A stretch of DNA of 62,266 bases from Ahrensia sp. (GCA_002698425.1 NZXU01000049.1:1-62266), one strand, 5' to 3'; positions 17,556-27,958 are shown, counted from the stretch's first letter. Program-made: numbers and translations. Notes: generated from the letters alone by a model not told the origin.

Positions 17556-18581
17556 ATGACGACACATAACAGCGGATACAAACTGACGAGGCGCGCACTG
17601 GGCGTCGCCTTGGCGCTCTGCCTGCCGTTCGCGGGCGCCGCGCAGGCACAGGGCACGATGAAACTGGCGTCTGCCACGATCAACGACGTGCAGCATGAGT
17701 GGCAGAAGGAATTCCAGAAGGAAATGGAAGCCCGAGTCGGCGATGCGCTGACGGTCGAGATCTATCCGGCCTCGCAGCTCGGAGCCATTCCGCGGATGTC
17801 CGAGGGCGTGCTTCTCGGCACGATCGAGGCCTTCACGACTCCGACCTCCTTCGTCACCAACGTCGATCCCCGCTTCCAGGCCTTCGATGTCCCCGGGCTC
17901 TTCAAGGATGCCGACGAAGTCGACGCGGTCATCCATGACAAGGAGTTCCGCGACTACATGGAAACGCTCTTCCTCGACAAGGGCGTTCGAATCATCGGTG
18001 CGATCTTCAATTCGCCGACCCAGATCCTGACCCGCGAGCCGGTGACCGATATCGCAGGTTTCGAAGGTCTAAAGGTGCGGACATTCGCTTCGCCGCTCCA
18101 GATGGAGCCGATGAAGGCAATCGGCGCCAACCCGACGCCGTTGGCGCTTTCGGAAGTCACGCCGCAACTCCAGGCCGGCGGTATCGACGGCATGCTGGCC
18201 GGAATTCCGATCCTGACCGCGTTCAAGTTCTACGACACGGCTAAGCACGTCACCAACATGAACATGAACCAGATCGTCTCGGTCACGCTGGTCAACGAGG
18301 CATGGTTCCAGTCGCAGCCGGACGATGTGAAGACCGCGATCATCGAGGCCGGCCGTGCCGCTGAAGAGACCGTCTTCCCGTGGGGCGTCGCGAATGTCGA
18401 ACGCGCCGAGAAGGCATGGCTCGAGAACGGTGGCGAGGGGCACATGCTGCCGGACGACCAGCAGGCCGAACTTCAGGAGACTTTCGCGACTGTGGCCGAC
18501 GAAGTCATCGCCGACCAACCCGAAGTCATCGCGGTCAAAGACCGGATCATCTCGAAGCTCGAAGAGGTTCGCTCGAAATGA
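17556..18581 (+). CDS. TRAP transporter periplasmic binding protein (DctP-type)
   Basis: 341 residues. The Sec signal is LTRRALGVALALCLPFAGA with cleavage after AQAQ. The mature part has DctP features such as QLGAIPRMSEGVLLG and the FEGLKVRTF segment, whose Arg usually pairs with a ligand carboxylate. I chose ATG 17556 because AAGGAG lies 10 bases before it; an earlier in-frame start falls inside the permease gene. It closes the TRAP set and converges with the next gene after five bases. Ligand: probably an organic acid, perhaps a pyridine carboxylate. Confidence 0.9.
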   Translation: MTTHNSGYKLTRRALGVALALCLPFAGAAQAQGTMKLASATINDVQHEWQKEFQKEMEARVGDALTVEIYPASQLGAIPRMSEGVLLGTIEAFTTPTSFVTNVDPRFQAFDVPGLFKDADEVDAVIHDKEFRDYMETLFLDKGVRIIGAIFNSPTQILTREPVTDIAGFEGLKVRTFASPLQMEPMKAIGANPTPLALSEVTPQLQAGGIDGMLAGIPILTAFKFYDTAKHVTNMNMNQIVSVTLVNEAWFQSQPDDVKTAIIEAGRAAEETVFPWGVANVERAEKAWLENGGEGHMLPDDQQAELQETFATVADEVIADQPEVIAVKDRIISKLEEVRSK

Positions 18582-18586
18582 CGAGC

Positions 18587-19084
18587 CTAGCCGCCCGGTG
18601 CATCGCAGCTCAGTCCCCGTTCGCTGTCGGCATGGCAGGCGAAGCGCAGCGTCGCTTCCATCCTGCCCGCGGCGATCGGCAGATCGAGCCGCGTGCGGGC
18701 GGCGTCGTTCGAACACCACAGCGCCTCGACAGGCATCCGGTCATTGGTCGCATTCATCAGGTTGAGGACGCCGGTCTCCGGGTCGTGCCACAGCGTCAAT
18801 GTCAACTCCCCGCCGGGAGTAACGCGGCCGAGCTCGTCCGAATACCAGTGGGCCAGCGCCGCCTCGCAATCGAGGGTGACGTCCGTGTCATTGGCAACGG
18901 TGATTTCCACCGGATCGGCGCCTTCCGTGCCGTGAACGATGCCTGAATAGGGAACATAAGCTCCGCTCTCGGCTGCGGCCGGGAGCGAAACAAGCCCGGC
19001 AGACAGGGCCATAAAAACAAAAAAAGGTCTGCGAAACGCCTCCGTCTTCGGACGGGGAAACAGTAACCAACCAGGGAACAGCAT
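18587..19084 (-). CDS. Uncharacterised exported protein, convergent inside the B6 cluster
   Basis: I do not recognise the family. Up to 165 residues. A hydrophobic stretch FFVFMALSAGLVSLPAAAESG looks like a signal peptide. The mature part is acidic, with three cysteines near the end and in mid-chain (TLDCEAALAHWYSDELG, ALWCSND, RFACHAD). Only weak starts are available: ATG 19084, which faces the BMP-protein start head-on, or ATG 19012, which would shorten the signal. It ends five bases from the TRAP binding-protein stop. Base composition is like its neighbours, so the frame is probably real, but its place between two transporters is unexplained. Confidence 0.55.
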   Translation of the reverse strand: MLFPGWLLFPRPKTEAFRRPFFVFMALSAGLVSLPAAAESGAYVPYSGIVHGTEGADPVEITVANDTDVTLDCEAALAHWYSDELGRVTPGGELTLTLWHDPETGVLNLMNATNDRMPVEALWCSNDAARTRLDLPIAAGRMEATLRFACHADSERGLSCDAPGG

Positions 19085-20102
19085 GATGAAGAACCTATTT
19101 ATTTCTACCGCGTTGAGCGTGGTATTGGGCGCTTCTGCGGCATACGCTGCCGACGTCGATACCATAGCCGTCCTCACCCCGGAACAGGGAAGTGACTATG
19201 GCTGGAACCAGCAGGGCGTCGATGCGGCGAAAGCTGCCGCCGAAGCCGCGGGTGTCGAAATCATCGTCGCCGAAGGGCTCGGATATGGTGACGTCCGTGC
19301 GCCGATGCGCGAACTGGCGGCTGACGGCGCCGATCTGATGATCGCGCATGCGAGCGGCTACAACACGGCCGGCCCGGAGATCGCCGAGGAAACCGGCGTT
19401 CCGGTGGCGATCGTCGATAGCCCCGACGCGCTCAAGAAAGGCCTCGTGGCTGACTACACGCTGTCGGGCCATGAGGGCGCCTATCTTGCCGGTCGCCTGG
19501 CCGCGAAGATGACCACGACCGGCACGGTCGGCATCGTCGTCTCCGGTGAGCCGCCGTCCTGGAACTCGCAGTCGGCAGGCTTTGCCGAAGGCGTCCGCGC
19601 CGAGAATGCCGACGTGAAGATCCTTTATTCGGTGATCGGCCCGGCTGCCTATTCGGATGCCGCCGGCGGCAACCGCGTGACCACCTCGGTCATCGCTGCG
19701 GGCGCCGACATCATCTTCGGTCAGGGCAACGGATCCAGCTTCGGCATGATCCAGGCGGTCGAGTCGAACAAGGCCACCGACGGATCGGACGTGCTCTTCA
19801 TCGACGTGATCGGCGACAAGTCCGAACTGGACAAGGGCCATCTGCTGACCTCGGTGGTCTGGGACATGACCCCGGTCTACACCGCCATGATCGAGGATCT
19901 GAAGAACGACGAGTTCGGCACGCATGGCTATTCGATCAGCCTGGCCGACGACTCCGTCAAGCTGCTCAAGACCCCGCAGGTCGACGAAGCGGCCTGGGCC
20001 GACGTGATGGCGCTGCGCGATCAGATCATCTCGGGCGAGATCACGATCGAGCCGGTGTTCGATGCCGCGGCTGTCCGCGAAATGGTCACCGTTTCGGAGT
20101 GA
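19083..20102 (+). CDS. BMP-family ABC transporter substrate-binding protein
   Basis: 339 residues. The signal peptide is LFISTALSVVLGASAAYAAD. The rest is the BMP/PnrA (Med) family, with DYGWNQQGVDAAKAA near the N-terminus and VLFIDVIGDKSELDKGHL later. Known members bind purine nucleosides or simple lipoprotein ligands. It is the first gene of a four-gene importer set in the middle of the B6 cluster, so vitamin B6 (pyridoxine, pyridoxamine or pyridoxal) is the natural candidate ligand. AGGGAAC precedes the ATG. The stop overlaps the GTG of the ATPase gene. Confidence 0.9.
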   Translation: MMKNLFISTALSVVLGASAAYAADVDTIAVLTPEQGSDYGWNQQGVDAAKAAAEAAGVEIIVAEGLGYGDVRAPMRELAADGADLMIAHASGYNTAGPEIAEETGVPVAIVDSPDALKKGLVADYTLSGHEGAYLAGRLAAKMTTTGTVGIVVSGEPPSWNSQSAGFAEGVRAENADVKILYSVIGPAAYSDAAGGNRVTTSVIAAGADIIFGQGNGSSFGMIQAVESNKATDGSDVLFIDVIGDKSELDKGHLLTSVVWDMTPVYTAMIEDLKNDEFGTHGYSISLADDSVKLLKTPQVDEAAWADVMALRDQIISGEITIEPVFDAAAVREMVTVSE

Positions 20103-21715
20103 GTGCATCCGTGCCAAACGCAGCGGAAAACCTGACAGGAAACCTGCTCCCGGAAACGGGAGCAGGCACCATCGGCGTACACGGCGTAACCAAGCGCTTC
20201 CCGGGCGTGATCGCGGTGAACAACGTCTCTTTGACTTTCCACCCGGGAGAGGTGCATGTCCTGCTCGGCGAGAACGGCGCCGGCAAGTCGACGCTCGTCG
20301 GTATCCTCGCGGGGCTTCAGGAGCCCGATGAGGGATATCTTTCGCTCGGCGGGGACCGCACGCGGCTCTCCAGCCCATCGGCCAGCCTCGATGCGGGGAT
20401 CAGCACCGTGTTCCAGCACTCGATGCTGGTGCCGACACTCACCGTGCTGGAAAACCTGACGCTGGGCGCGCCGTGGTACGAGCGACCGCCGCGCGAGCGG
20501 ATTGCCGCGCGGATGGAGGAACTGAAACGCGATTTCGCGCTGTCCCTGCCATTGGACGCCATTACCGGCGAACTCTCGCTCGGCCAGCAGCAACAGATCG
20601 AGATCGCCCGTGCGCTCCTGCGTGACAGCAAGGTTCTGATCCTCGACGAAGCGACCTCCATGCTGACGCCGCAAGGCGCGCAGGAGCTGGGCGCGCGCAT
20701 GCAGAAACTGGTGAAGAGCGGACTGGCCGTGATCTTCATCACCCACAAGCTGGCCGAGGCCTACCGTTACGGGGACCGCATCTCCGTGTTGAAACAGGGC
20801 GCGCTGGCCGGCGAGATGGGGCCGGAAGAACTGAAATCCATGTCGGAAGATCAGGCGGTGGACGAGATCGTACGCCTGATGTTCGGACGCGAGGCCGGCG
20901 CGACGTCCACCGAGCATCGCAAGAGTACGGCGCGCGAAGAGATCATACTGCAAGTTGAGGGACTGGCGACGCAGGGCGACGCCGACGTCATGGGCACCGA
21001 GGACATCACGCTGACCCTTAGGGCGGGCGAGATCCTTGGCGTCGCCGGTATCGACGGCAACGGGCAAAAGCAGCTCGCAGAGGCGATGGCGGGCCAGAGA
21101 CCGGTCACAGCCGGTAGTGTGGCGCTGGGCGGCGAGGACATCACCAAGGCCTCGGTCGCGCAGCGGCGGCGCAAAGGCCTCCGCTACCTGACCGACGACA
21201 GGCTCGAGGAAGGTTCGGTGGCCGCATTCCCGATTTCCGAGAACACCGTGCTCAAGGACATCGGCCAGCCGCCATTCTGGGTGAAGGGCGTGGAACGCCC
21301 GCACCTGATTGCGCAACACGCGCGCGATCTGATCGCCAAGTTTTCGGTCCTGACACCGGGCGAGACCACGCCCATCGGACGGTTGTCGGGCGGCAATATC
21401 CAGAAGGTCCTGCTGGGCCGCGAGCTTTCCGGAGATGCGCGCGTCGTGGTCTTCAACAAGCCCACTTACGGTCTGGACCTGCAGAACATCGACAAATCGC
21501 GCGAGCGTATCTCGGAGATCGCCGAGCGCGGTCTCGGGGTGTTTCTCATCTCCACCGACCTCGACGAATTGATGGCTCTGTCGGACCGGATCATGGTGAT
21601 GGAAGGCGGCCGCATCAGGGGGATCGTCGACAATGACGGGACCGGCGAGGCGCTGCGCCTGCGCATCGGACGGATGATGGCCGGCGAGGAAGAACACAAG
21701 CAGGCGACGGCATGA
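20099..21715 (+). CDS. BMP-type ABC transporter ATP-binding protein (two ATPase domains)
   Basis: 538 residues with tandem ATPase domains, as in YufO/RbsA. Domain 1 (about 25-265) is intact: GENGAGKSTL, LSLGQQQQIEIARA and VLILDEATSML. Domain 2 (about 285-525) is degenerate at Walker A (GIDGNGQKQL) and Walker B (VVVFNKPTYGLD, where the usual Asp-Glu is Asn-Lys) but keeps LSGGNIQKV. Such asymmetry is normal in this class. The GTG at 20099 overlaps the previous stop, and a second GTG lies at 20111. It drives the two permeases that follow. Confidence 0.92.
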   Translation: MSASVPNAAENLTGNLLPETGAGTIGVHGVTKRFPGVIAVNNVSLTFHPGEVHVLLGENGAGKSTLVGILAGLQEPDEGYLSLGGDRTRLSSPSASLDAGISTVFQHSMLVPTLTVLENLTLGAPWYERPPRERIAARMEELKRDFALSLPLDAITGELSLGQQQQIEIARALLRDSKVLILDEATSMLTPQGAQELGARMQKLVKSGLAVIFITHKLAEAYRYGDRISVLKQGALAGEMGPEELKSMSEDQAVDEIVRLMFGREAGATSTEHRKSTAREEIILQVEGLATQGDADVMGTEDITLTLRAGEILGVAGIDGNGQKQLAEAMAGQRPVTAGSVALGGEDITKASVAQRRRKGLRYLTDDRLEEGSVAAFPISENTVLKDIGQPPFWVKGVERPHLIAQHARDLIAKFSVLTPGETTPIGRLSGGNIQKVLLGRELSGDARVVVFNKPTYGLDLQNIDKSRERISEIAERGLGVFLISTDLDELMALSDRIMVMEGGRIRGIVDNDGTGEALRLRIGRMMAGEEEHKQATA

Positions 21716-22821
21716 GTATGAAAGAAGACACGATGTCCGGTTCGGCGGACGCGGAAGCCAGGGCGAACGAATCCGCGCCGCCAACGGCCGAACGCAGCGC
21801 GTTCCAGCGCATACTGACGGTGACAGTCGGGCCGATCATCGCGGCGTTCCTGCTTTCGGCGATCGTCCTGATGCTGGTGGGCGTGAACCCGCTGACCTAT
21901 TACGGCTACATTCTCGAACGGTCGCTTTTTTCCGGGCTCGGCCTGCAGCAGACCGCAACCCGGATGGCGCCGCTCCTTTTCCTCTGCGCCAGTCTGATCA
22001 TCGCCTTTCGCGCGGGGATATGGAATCTGGGGACCGACGGTCAGTTCCTGCTCGGCGCTGTCGCGTCCGCCGCCACGGCGCCGCTTCTGGTCGGTGTCCT
22101 GCCGGGCTGGGCTGTCTTGCTGACGGGATTCGTCCTGGCAGCGATCGTCGGTGCGGTCTGGTCGATCATCCCGGCTTTGCTCAAGGCCTATCAGGGCGTG
22201 AACGAGATCATCACGACATTGATGATGTCGTTCCTCGGCGTGCTTCTGGCCTCCACACTGGTGAAGCTGGTCTTCCGGGACCCTTCCACGACAGTGCCGC
22301 AAACGCGGACTCTTCCAGTGGCTGACCGGTTGCCGCGGCTCTTCGACACCTCGATCTCCAGCGGGCTGATCTGGGGCCTGATTGCGGTCGTCGCGGTCCA
22401 TCTGATGATGACCCGGACGTCCTTCGGATTGCGGCTGCGGATGGTCGGGGCCAATCCTTCCGCCGCGACCCATGCGGGCCTGTCGGTGCCGCTCCTGACC
22501 ATGGCGACCTTCGCGCTGTCGGCTGGTCTGGCCGGAGTGTCCGGGGCCTCCGAAATCCTCGGCGTGGCTGGCAATGTCCGAGCCAATTGGGATCCCGCTT
22601 ACGGTCTGATGGTGATCCCGCTGGTGTTCCTCGCGCGGTTCGACGGGTTTGGCGCCATCGTGCTCGTGTTCTTCTATTCGGCCCTGATGATCGGCAGTGA
22701 AAGCGCCGCGCGGCGTCTCGGTGTTCCACAGGACTTCACGCTCCTGCTGGTCGCCAGCCTGCTGATCTGCCTCGGGCTCGGCGAATATATCGATCACCGC
22801 AAACGGCGGAAGGAGCGTTGA
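21712..22821 (+). CDS. BMP-type ABC transporter permease 1 (YufP-like)
   Basis: 369 residues with a short polar N-terminus and about nine membrane segments. The BPD-type-2 permease features GIWNLGTDGQFLLGAVAS and AYQGVNEIITTLMMSF are present. The start overlaps the ATPase stop (ATGA). It forms the channel with the next permease; it is part of the putative B6 importer. Confidence 0.9.
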   Translation: MSMKEDTMSGSADAEARANESAPPTAERSAFQRILTVTVGPIIAAFLLSAIVLMLVGVNPLTYYGYILERSLFSGLGLQQTATRMAPLLFLCASLIIAFRAGIWNLGTDGQFLLGAVASAATAPLLVGVLPGWAVLLTGFVLAAIVGAVWSIIPALLKAYQGVNEIITTLMMSFLGVLLASTLVKLVFRDPSTTVPQTRTLPVADRLPRLFDTSISSGLIWGLIAVVAVHLMMTRTSFGLRLRMVGANPSAATHAGLSVPLLTMATFALSAGLAGVSGASEILGVAGNVRANWDPAYGLMVIPLVFLARFDGFGAIVLVFFYSALMIGSESAARRLGVPQDFTLLLVASLLICLGLGEYIDHRKRRKER

Positions 22822-22822
22822 G

Positions 22823-23758
22823 ATGAGCGGATTGCTGACCGAGGCGTTTCTGTCGTCTCTTTTCACCGGTGCGATCGTTGCCGCGATACCGATGTTGCTG
22901 GCCGGGCTTGGCGAGCAGATGTCGGAAAAGGCGGGCGTGCTGAATATCGGCATCGAGGGCATGATGCTGATGGGCGCCTATATGGGCTTCCTCGTCGCCT
23001 TCCAGACCGAATCCCTCTGGATGGGCTTCCTGGGCGGAATCCTCGGCGGGGTGCTGACGGCGGTCGTCATGGCGGTGCTCTGCGTGGTGCTGGGCCTCAA
23101 CCAGATCGTCATCGGGATCGGATTGACGCTTGGAGCGGAGGGCCTGACCGCACTGCTTCACCATTTCCAGTTCTCGCGCACCTATCCGCGTCTGCCTGCG
23201 CCGGAGCGACTGAATATCCCGGGTCTCACCGACTTGCCGGTGATCGGGCCGTCGCTCTTCGGGCGGCACCTGATCGTCTATCTCGCCCTGCTGGCGGTGA
23301 TCGTCCTGGCGCTTCTCTACCGCCGGACGAATCTCGGCATGACATTGCGGGCGGCCGGCGAACGGCCGGCGGCGCTCGATGTCGCGGGAGGCAACGTTCA
23401 GGGCATCCGCATTTTCGCGGTGTTGTTTACTGGCGCCATGGCGGGCCTCGGCGGTGCCTACCTCGCCAATATCGGGGCAGGGCTGTTCATTCCCTTCATG
23501 ACGGGCGGCGCCGGGTTCATCGGCATCGTGCTGGCGATGCTGGCGCGCGGCAGACCGCTCTGGGTCCTGATCGGCGCGCTTATCTTCGGCGCGGCGCTGT
23601 CGCTGACCACGGCGCTTCAGGTCGCCGGGTCCAATATTCCGACCGACGTCATCCAGATGCTGCCTTTCGCGGCAGTCATGCTGGTTCTCGTGCTTTTCGG
23701 CCGCCGGGCGAAACTGCCCTCGGCTCTGGGAGCAGCCTATGAACGCGGCGCCCGCTAG
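22823..23758 (+). CDS. BMP-type ABC transporter permease 2 (YufQ-like)
   Basis: 311 residues with about nine membrane segments. Family blocks are SEKAGVLNIGIEGMMLMGAY near the N-terminus and LGLNQIVIGIGLTL. It starts one base after the previous stop. It is the last gene of the ABC set; 59 bases on, 4-pyridoxolactonase begins, in the same direction. Confidence 0.9.
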   Translation: MSGLLTEAFLSSLFTGAIVAAIPMLLAGLGEQMSEKAGVLNIGIEGMMLMGAYMGFLVAFQTESLWMGFLGGILGGVLTAVVMAVLCVVLGLNQIVIGIGLTLGAEGLTALLHHFQFSRTYPRLPAPERLNIPGLTDLPVIGPSLFGRHLIVYLALLAVIVLALLYRRTNLGMTLRAAGERPAALDVAGGNVQGIRIFAVLFTGAMAGLGGAYLANIGAGLFIPFMTGGAGFIGIVLAMLARGRPLWVLIGALIFGAALSLTTALQVAGSNIPTDVIQMLPFAAVMLVLVLFGRRAKLPSALGAAYERGAR

Positions 23759-23805
23759 GGGCTCCGTCACCAATCCGGCGGCCGGGAACGGGCCGGACAA
23801 CATGA

Positions 23806-24624
<819 letters not shown>

Positions 24625-24637
24625 TGAGGAGGACATA

Positions 24638-25822
24638 ATGAAATACCAGGAGGCAAAGCCGCCGGTCTTTACACTGACCGCCGGACCCGTCGACGCTTAT
24701 CCGGAAGTGCTGCGCGCGCTCGGCACGACCGTGCTTTACGACTACGACCCGGCGTTTCAGGCGTTCTACGAAACCGTTGCGCTGAAAGCCCAGAAGGCCC
24801 TCGGCACCGAGACGCCGCCACTGCTGCTTCAAGGCGAGCCAGTTCTCGCCCTCGAAGGGGCCGCCGCGTCGCTGATCGCGAAGGAGGACGTGGTGCTGAA
24901 CCTCGCCTCCGGCGTCTACGGCAAGGGTTTCGGCTATTGGGCGGCGCGCTACGCCAAGAAGGTCGAAGAAATCGAGGTGGCCTATGACAGCGCCATCGAC
25001 CCCGAACAGGTTCGCGCCTTCCTGAAGTCCCACCCCGAGGTCAAGGTCGTCTGCGTCTGTCATCACGACACGCCGTCCGGCACGCTCAACGACATCGACG
25101 CGATCGGCGCCGTCGTTGCCGAGGCGGGCGCGCTGCTGATCGTCGACGCGGTGTCCTCCTGGGCCGGCATGCCGACAAGTCCGGCATCTTGTCAGGCGGG
25201 CATCTATGTCACCGGGCCGAACAAATGCCTCGGCTGTCCTCCGGCGCTGTCGCTGGTTGCCGTCTCCGATGCGGCCTGGGCCAAGATCGAGGCCAATCCC
25301 GACGCGCCGTTTGCGTCCATGCTCAGTCTGACCGATTGGAAGAACGCCTGGAAGAAGACGGAACCATTCCCGTTCACCCCCTCCGTGGCCGAGATCAACG
25401 GGCTGAACGCCGCGCTCGACCGTTATCTCGACGAGGGGCCGGAAGCGGTCTGGGCGCGCCACGCGCTGACCGCGAGGATCTGCCGGGAAGGGATCAAGGC
25501 GATTGGCGTTGAGCTCTGGCCGGTCTCCGAGGACATCGCCTCGCCGACGGCCACCGCGGTGAAGATGCCGGACGGCATCGACGCCGGTGACGTGCTCGCG
25601 GAGGCGCGCGCGCGATACGGCGTGTCGATGTCGGCGGGCAGGGCGGATACGCTCGGCAAGCTGATCCGCATTGGACATATGGGCCCCACGGCTCAGCCGG
25701 GCTACGCGCTTCTCGCGGTTGCCGCGATGGGCGGTGCGCTGAAATCCATTGGAGCCAAGGTGGACGTGGCGGCGGGACTGGCCGCCGCACAGGCCGCCTG
25801 GGACGCACAAATCGACGCATAA
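24638..25822 (+). CDS. ppaT: Pyridoxamine-pyruvate aminotransferase
   Basis: 394 residues. It converts pyridoxamine and pyruvate to pyridoxal and alanine, bringing pyridoxamine into the pathway. It needs no added PLP because the substrate itself bonds to the lysine. The active lysine is Lys196 in YVTGPNKCLG (Lys197 in M. loti). VLNLASGVYGKGFGYWA and PFPFTPSVAEINGL match the known enzyme closely. It belongs to fold type I, near alanine-glyoxylate aminotransferases. ATG 24638 has GAGGAGGA before it; the frame is open earlier inside the lactonase gene but that part is not this protein. Confidence 0.94.
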   Translation: MKYQEAKPPVFTLTAGPVDAYPEVLRALGTTVLYDYDPAFQAFYETVALKAQKALGTETPPLLLQGEPVLALEGAAASLIAKEDVVLNLASGVYGKGFGYWAARYAKKVEEIEVAYDSAIDPEQVRAFLKSHPEVKVVCVCHHDTPSGTLNDIDAIGAVVAEAGALLIVDAVSSWAGMPTSPASCQAGIYVTGPNKCLGCPPALSLVAVSDAAWAKIEANPDAPFASMLSLTDWKNAWKKTEPFPFTPSVAEINGLNAALDRYLDEGPEAVWARHALTARICREGIKAIGVELWPVSEDIASPTATAVKMPDGIDAGDVLAEARARYGVSMSAGRADTLGKLIRIGHMGPTAQPGYALLAVAAMGGALKSIGAKVDVAAGLAAAQAAWDAQIDA

Positions 25823-25831
25823 GGCCGGTGA

Positions 25832-26599
<768 letters not shown>

Positions 26600-26624
26600 G
26601 GCGCCCGACGGTTTCGAATACGAG

Positions 26625-26655
26625 GCCCAACGGAAGCGAGACGCCTTCGTTGGGC
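26625..26655. terminator. Terminator-like hairpin after the B6 operon
   Basis: GCCCAAC (26625-26631) pairs with GTTGGGC (26649-26655), with an inner GAAG/CTTC extension across one bulged base. It begins 26 bases after the pyridoxal dehydrogenase stop and fits an operon end, though the U-tract is missing. Confidence 0.55.
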
Positions 26656-26705
26656 CGCCAACTTCGATGGACCGCGCGCCAAGGGGGCGCCATCCATCGT
26701 CGTAG

Positions 26706-26752
26706 CCCCTCCAGAGGGGATAAGATTGCCGCGGAGCGAAGCGCTTCCGCGA
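26706..26752. other. Two further hairpins before the CMD-like gene
   Basis: CCCCTC (26706-26711) pairs with GAGGGG (26714-26719) over a two-base loop. Just beyond, GCGGAGCG and CGCTTCCGC pair around AAG with one bulge (about 26731-26750). Together with the hairpin at 26625 this gap is unusually structured; the CMD-like gene may be expressed apart from the B6 operon. Confidence 0.35.
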
Positions 26753-26787
26753 GCGGCTTGGCGAGGCGATCAATCAGGAGACGCGCA

Positions 26788-27162
26788 ATGGACGACTTCT
26801 TCGAAAAAGGCTTGCAGAAACGCAAGGAAACGCTGGGCGCCGATTATGTCGAGAAAAACCTGGCTGCCGCAGACGATTTCACACGGCCTTTCCAGGAGGC
26901 GATGACCGCATGGTGCTGGGGCTTCGGATGGGGAGACGAAGTCATCGATGCCAAGACGCGCTCGATGATGAATCTTTCGATGATCGGAGCGCTCGGCAAG
27001 ATGCATGAGTGGGAGCTCCATTGCCGTGGAGCGATCGGAAACGGCGTCACGAGGGACGAAATCCGCGCCATTATCCACGTCATCGGAATTTACTGCGGCG
27101 TTCCCCAGGCACTGGAGTGTTTCCGCGTCGCGAAAAAGGTCCTGGAAGACGCCGGCATGTAG
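26788..27162 (+). CDS. Carboxymuconolactone decarboxylase (CMD)-family protein
   Basis: 124 residues, the size of gamma-CMD. The family core is visible: DAKTRSMMNLSMIGALGKM, then ELHCRGAIGNGVTRDEIRAI, then the IYCGVPQALECF helix. The AhpD-type CxxC pair is absent, so a peroxidase role is unlikely. CAGGAG lies 8 bases before ATG 26788. It follows the B6 genes in the same direction after a structured gap and converges with the TetR gene. No known step of B6 degradation needs it, and its substrate is unknown. Confidence 0.85.
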   Translation: MDDFFEKGLQKRKETLGADYVEKNLAAADDFTRPFQEAMTAWCWGFGWGDEVIDAKTRSMMNLSMIGALGKMHEWELHCRGAIGNGVTRDEIRAIIHVIGIYCGVPQALECFRVAKKVLEDAGM

Positions 27163-27211
27163 GCGCTTCGCGGCAGGTTTCGATCTCTCGCACCCACACG
27201 AAACCGGCGAA

Positions 27212-27229
27212 GAACCGGCTCGCCGGTTC
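27212..27229. terminator. Bidirectional hairpin between convergent CMD-like and TetR genes
   Basis: GAACCGGC and GCCGGTTC form a perfect 8-bp stem over a two-base loop. It overlaps the TetR stop codon and lies 50 bases after the CMD-like stop, a position fit to end both transcripts. Confidence 0.55.
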
Positions 27230-27788
27230 ACATGGATACGTGGTTTACAAGCAAATCTCGCAGCTCGTCGCTGATATGCAGGGCGTTAGCGGGGTCCGAC
27301 GTGTCGGCGAGCGGCTCGAGTTCCAGCACGCGTGCGCAAATCGCGACACCCATAAGCATAGCGAGCGCGAGAGTGATTTCGCGGCGTGAAACCTCCGGAT
27401 ACATCGTCGCCAGAGGCGTAACGAAGCTGTTTGTAATCGCTTCGCGCAGGACCGGTTTCGCCTCCCGGTTGCCAAGCGAGGCGACAATCATGTCGAGAGG
27501 CCGCAGGTCATCCTCGGCGGGCGTGCGCGCGCCATCGGCCAATTCCGCAAAGAACTCACCAAAGGTTCCGTGACGATCTGGCGGGAAATTCAGGGTGCGC
27601 ATTCTCTGTTCCAGAGCCTCGGTAAACAGCGCCTTCTTGGATCCGAAACAGCGATGAACGTAGGACACGTCCACCCTCACGTCATCCGCGAGATCCCGTA
27701 ATCCGGTATCCGTGTATGAGTTACGAGAAAATCGGGCAATGGCGGCTTGCAGGATCCGTTCCCGCGTCGGGATTGTCGTGTCTTTCAA
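27228..27788 (-). CDS. TetR-family regulator, probable repressor of the adjoining efflux system
   Basis: 186 residues. The helix-turn-helix is at about 10-55 (RERILQAAIARFSRNSYTDT, then LRDLADDVRVDVSYVHRCFG). The C-terminal ligand domain is divergent, as usual. It starts at TTG 27788; I see no internal ATG before the helix-turn-helix. It is divergent from the membrane-fusion gene at 27959, with a perfect palindrome between them. It probably represses the pump and itself until a drug-like ligand binds. Confidence 0.85.
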   Translation of the reverse strand: MKDTTIPTRERILQAAIARFSRNSYTDTGLRDLADDVRVDVSYVHRCFGSKKALFTEALEQRMRTLNFPPDRHGTFGEFFAELADGARTPAEDDLRPLDMIVASLGNREAKPVLREAITNSFVTPLATMYPEVSRREITLALAMLMGVAICARVLELEPLADTSDPANALHISDELRDLLVNHVSM

Positions 27789-27847
27789 GGGATACGCGCC
27801 CGTTTGAAACAGTCATCCCGTCGAATATTTCGGGTTGCGGCCCGTGA

Positions 27848-27863
27848 GTCAACGCTCGTTGAC
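27848..27863. promoter_or_regulatory. Candidate TetR operator
   Basis: GTCAACGCTCGTTGAC is a perfect 7-2-7 palindrome in the 170-base gap between the divergent TetR and efflux genes. Length and position suit a TetR dimer site. Confidence 0.55.
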
Positions 27864-27958
27864 CATTTCCGACCGCCCATGATAGATCGGGATTTGTGCC
27901 GGTGCCCTTTATGTTGGAAACTCGGCCTCATCAAAATCGTTATGGAACGGCAATTTTT

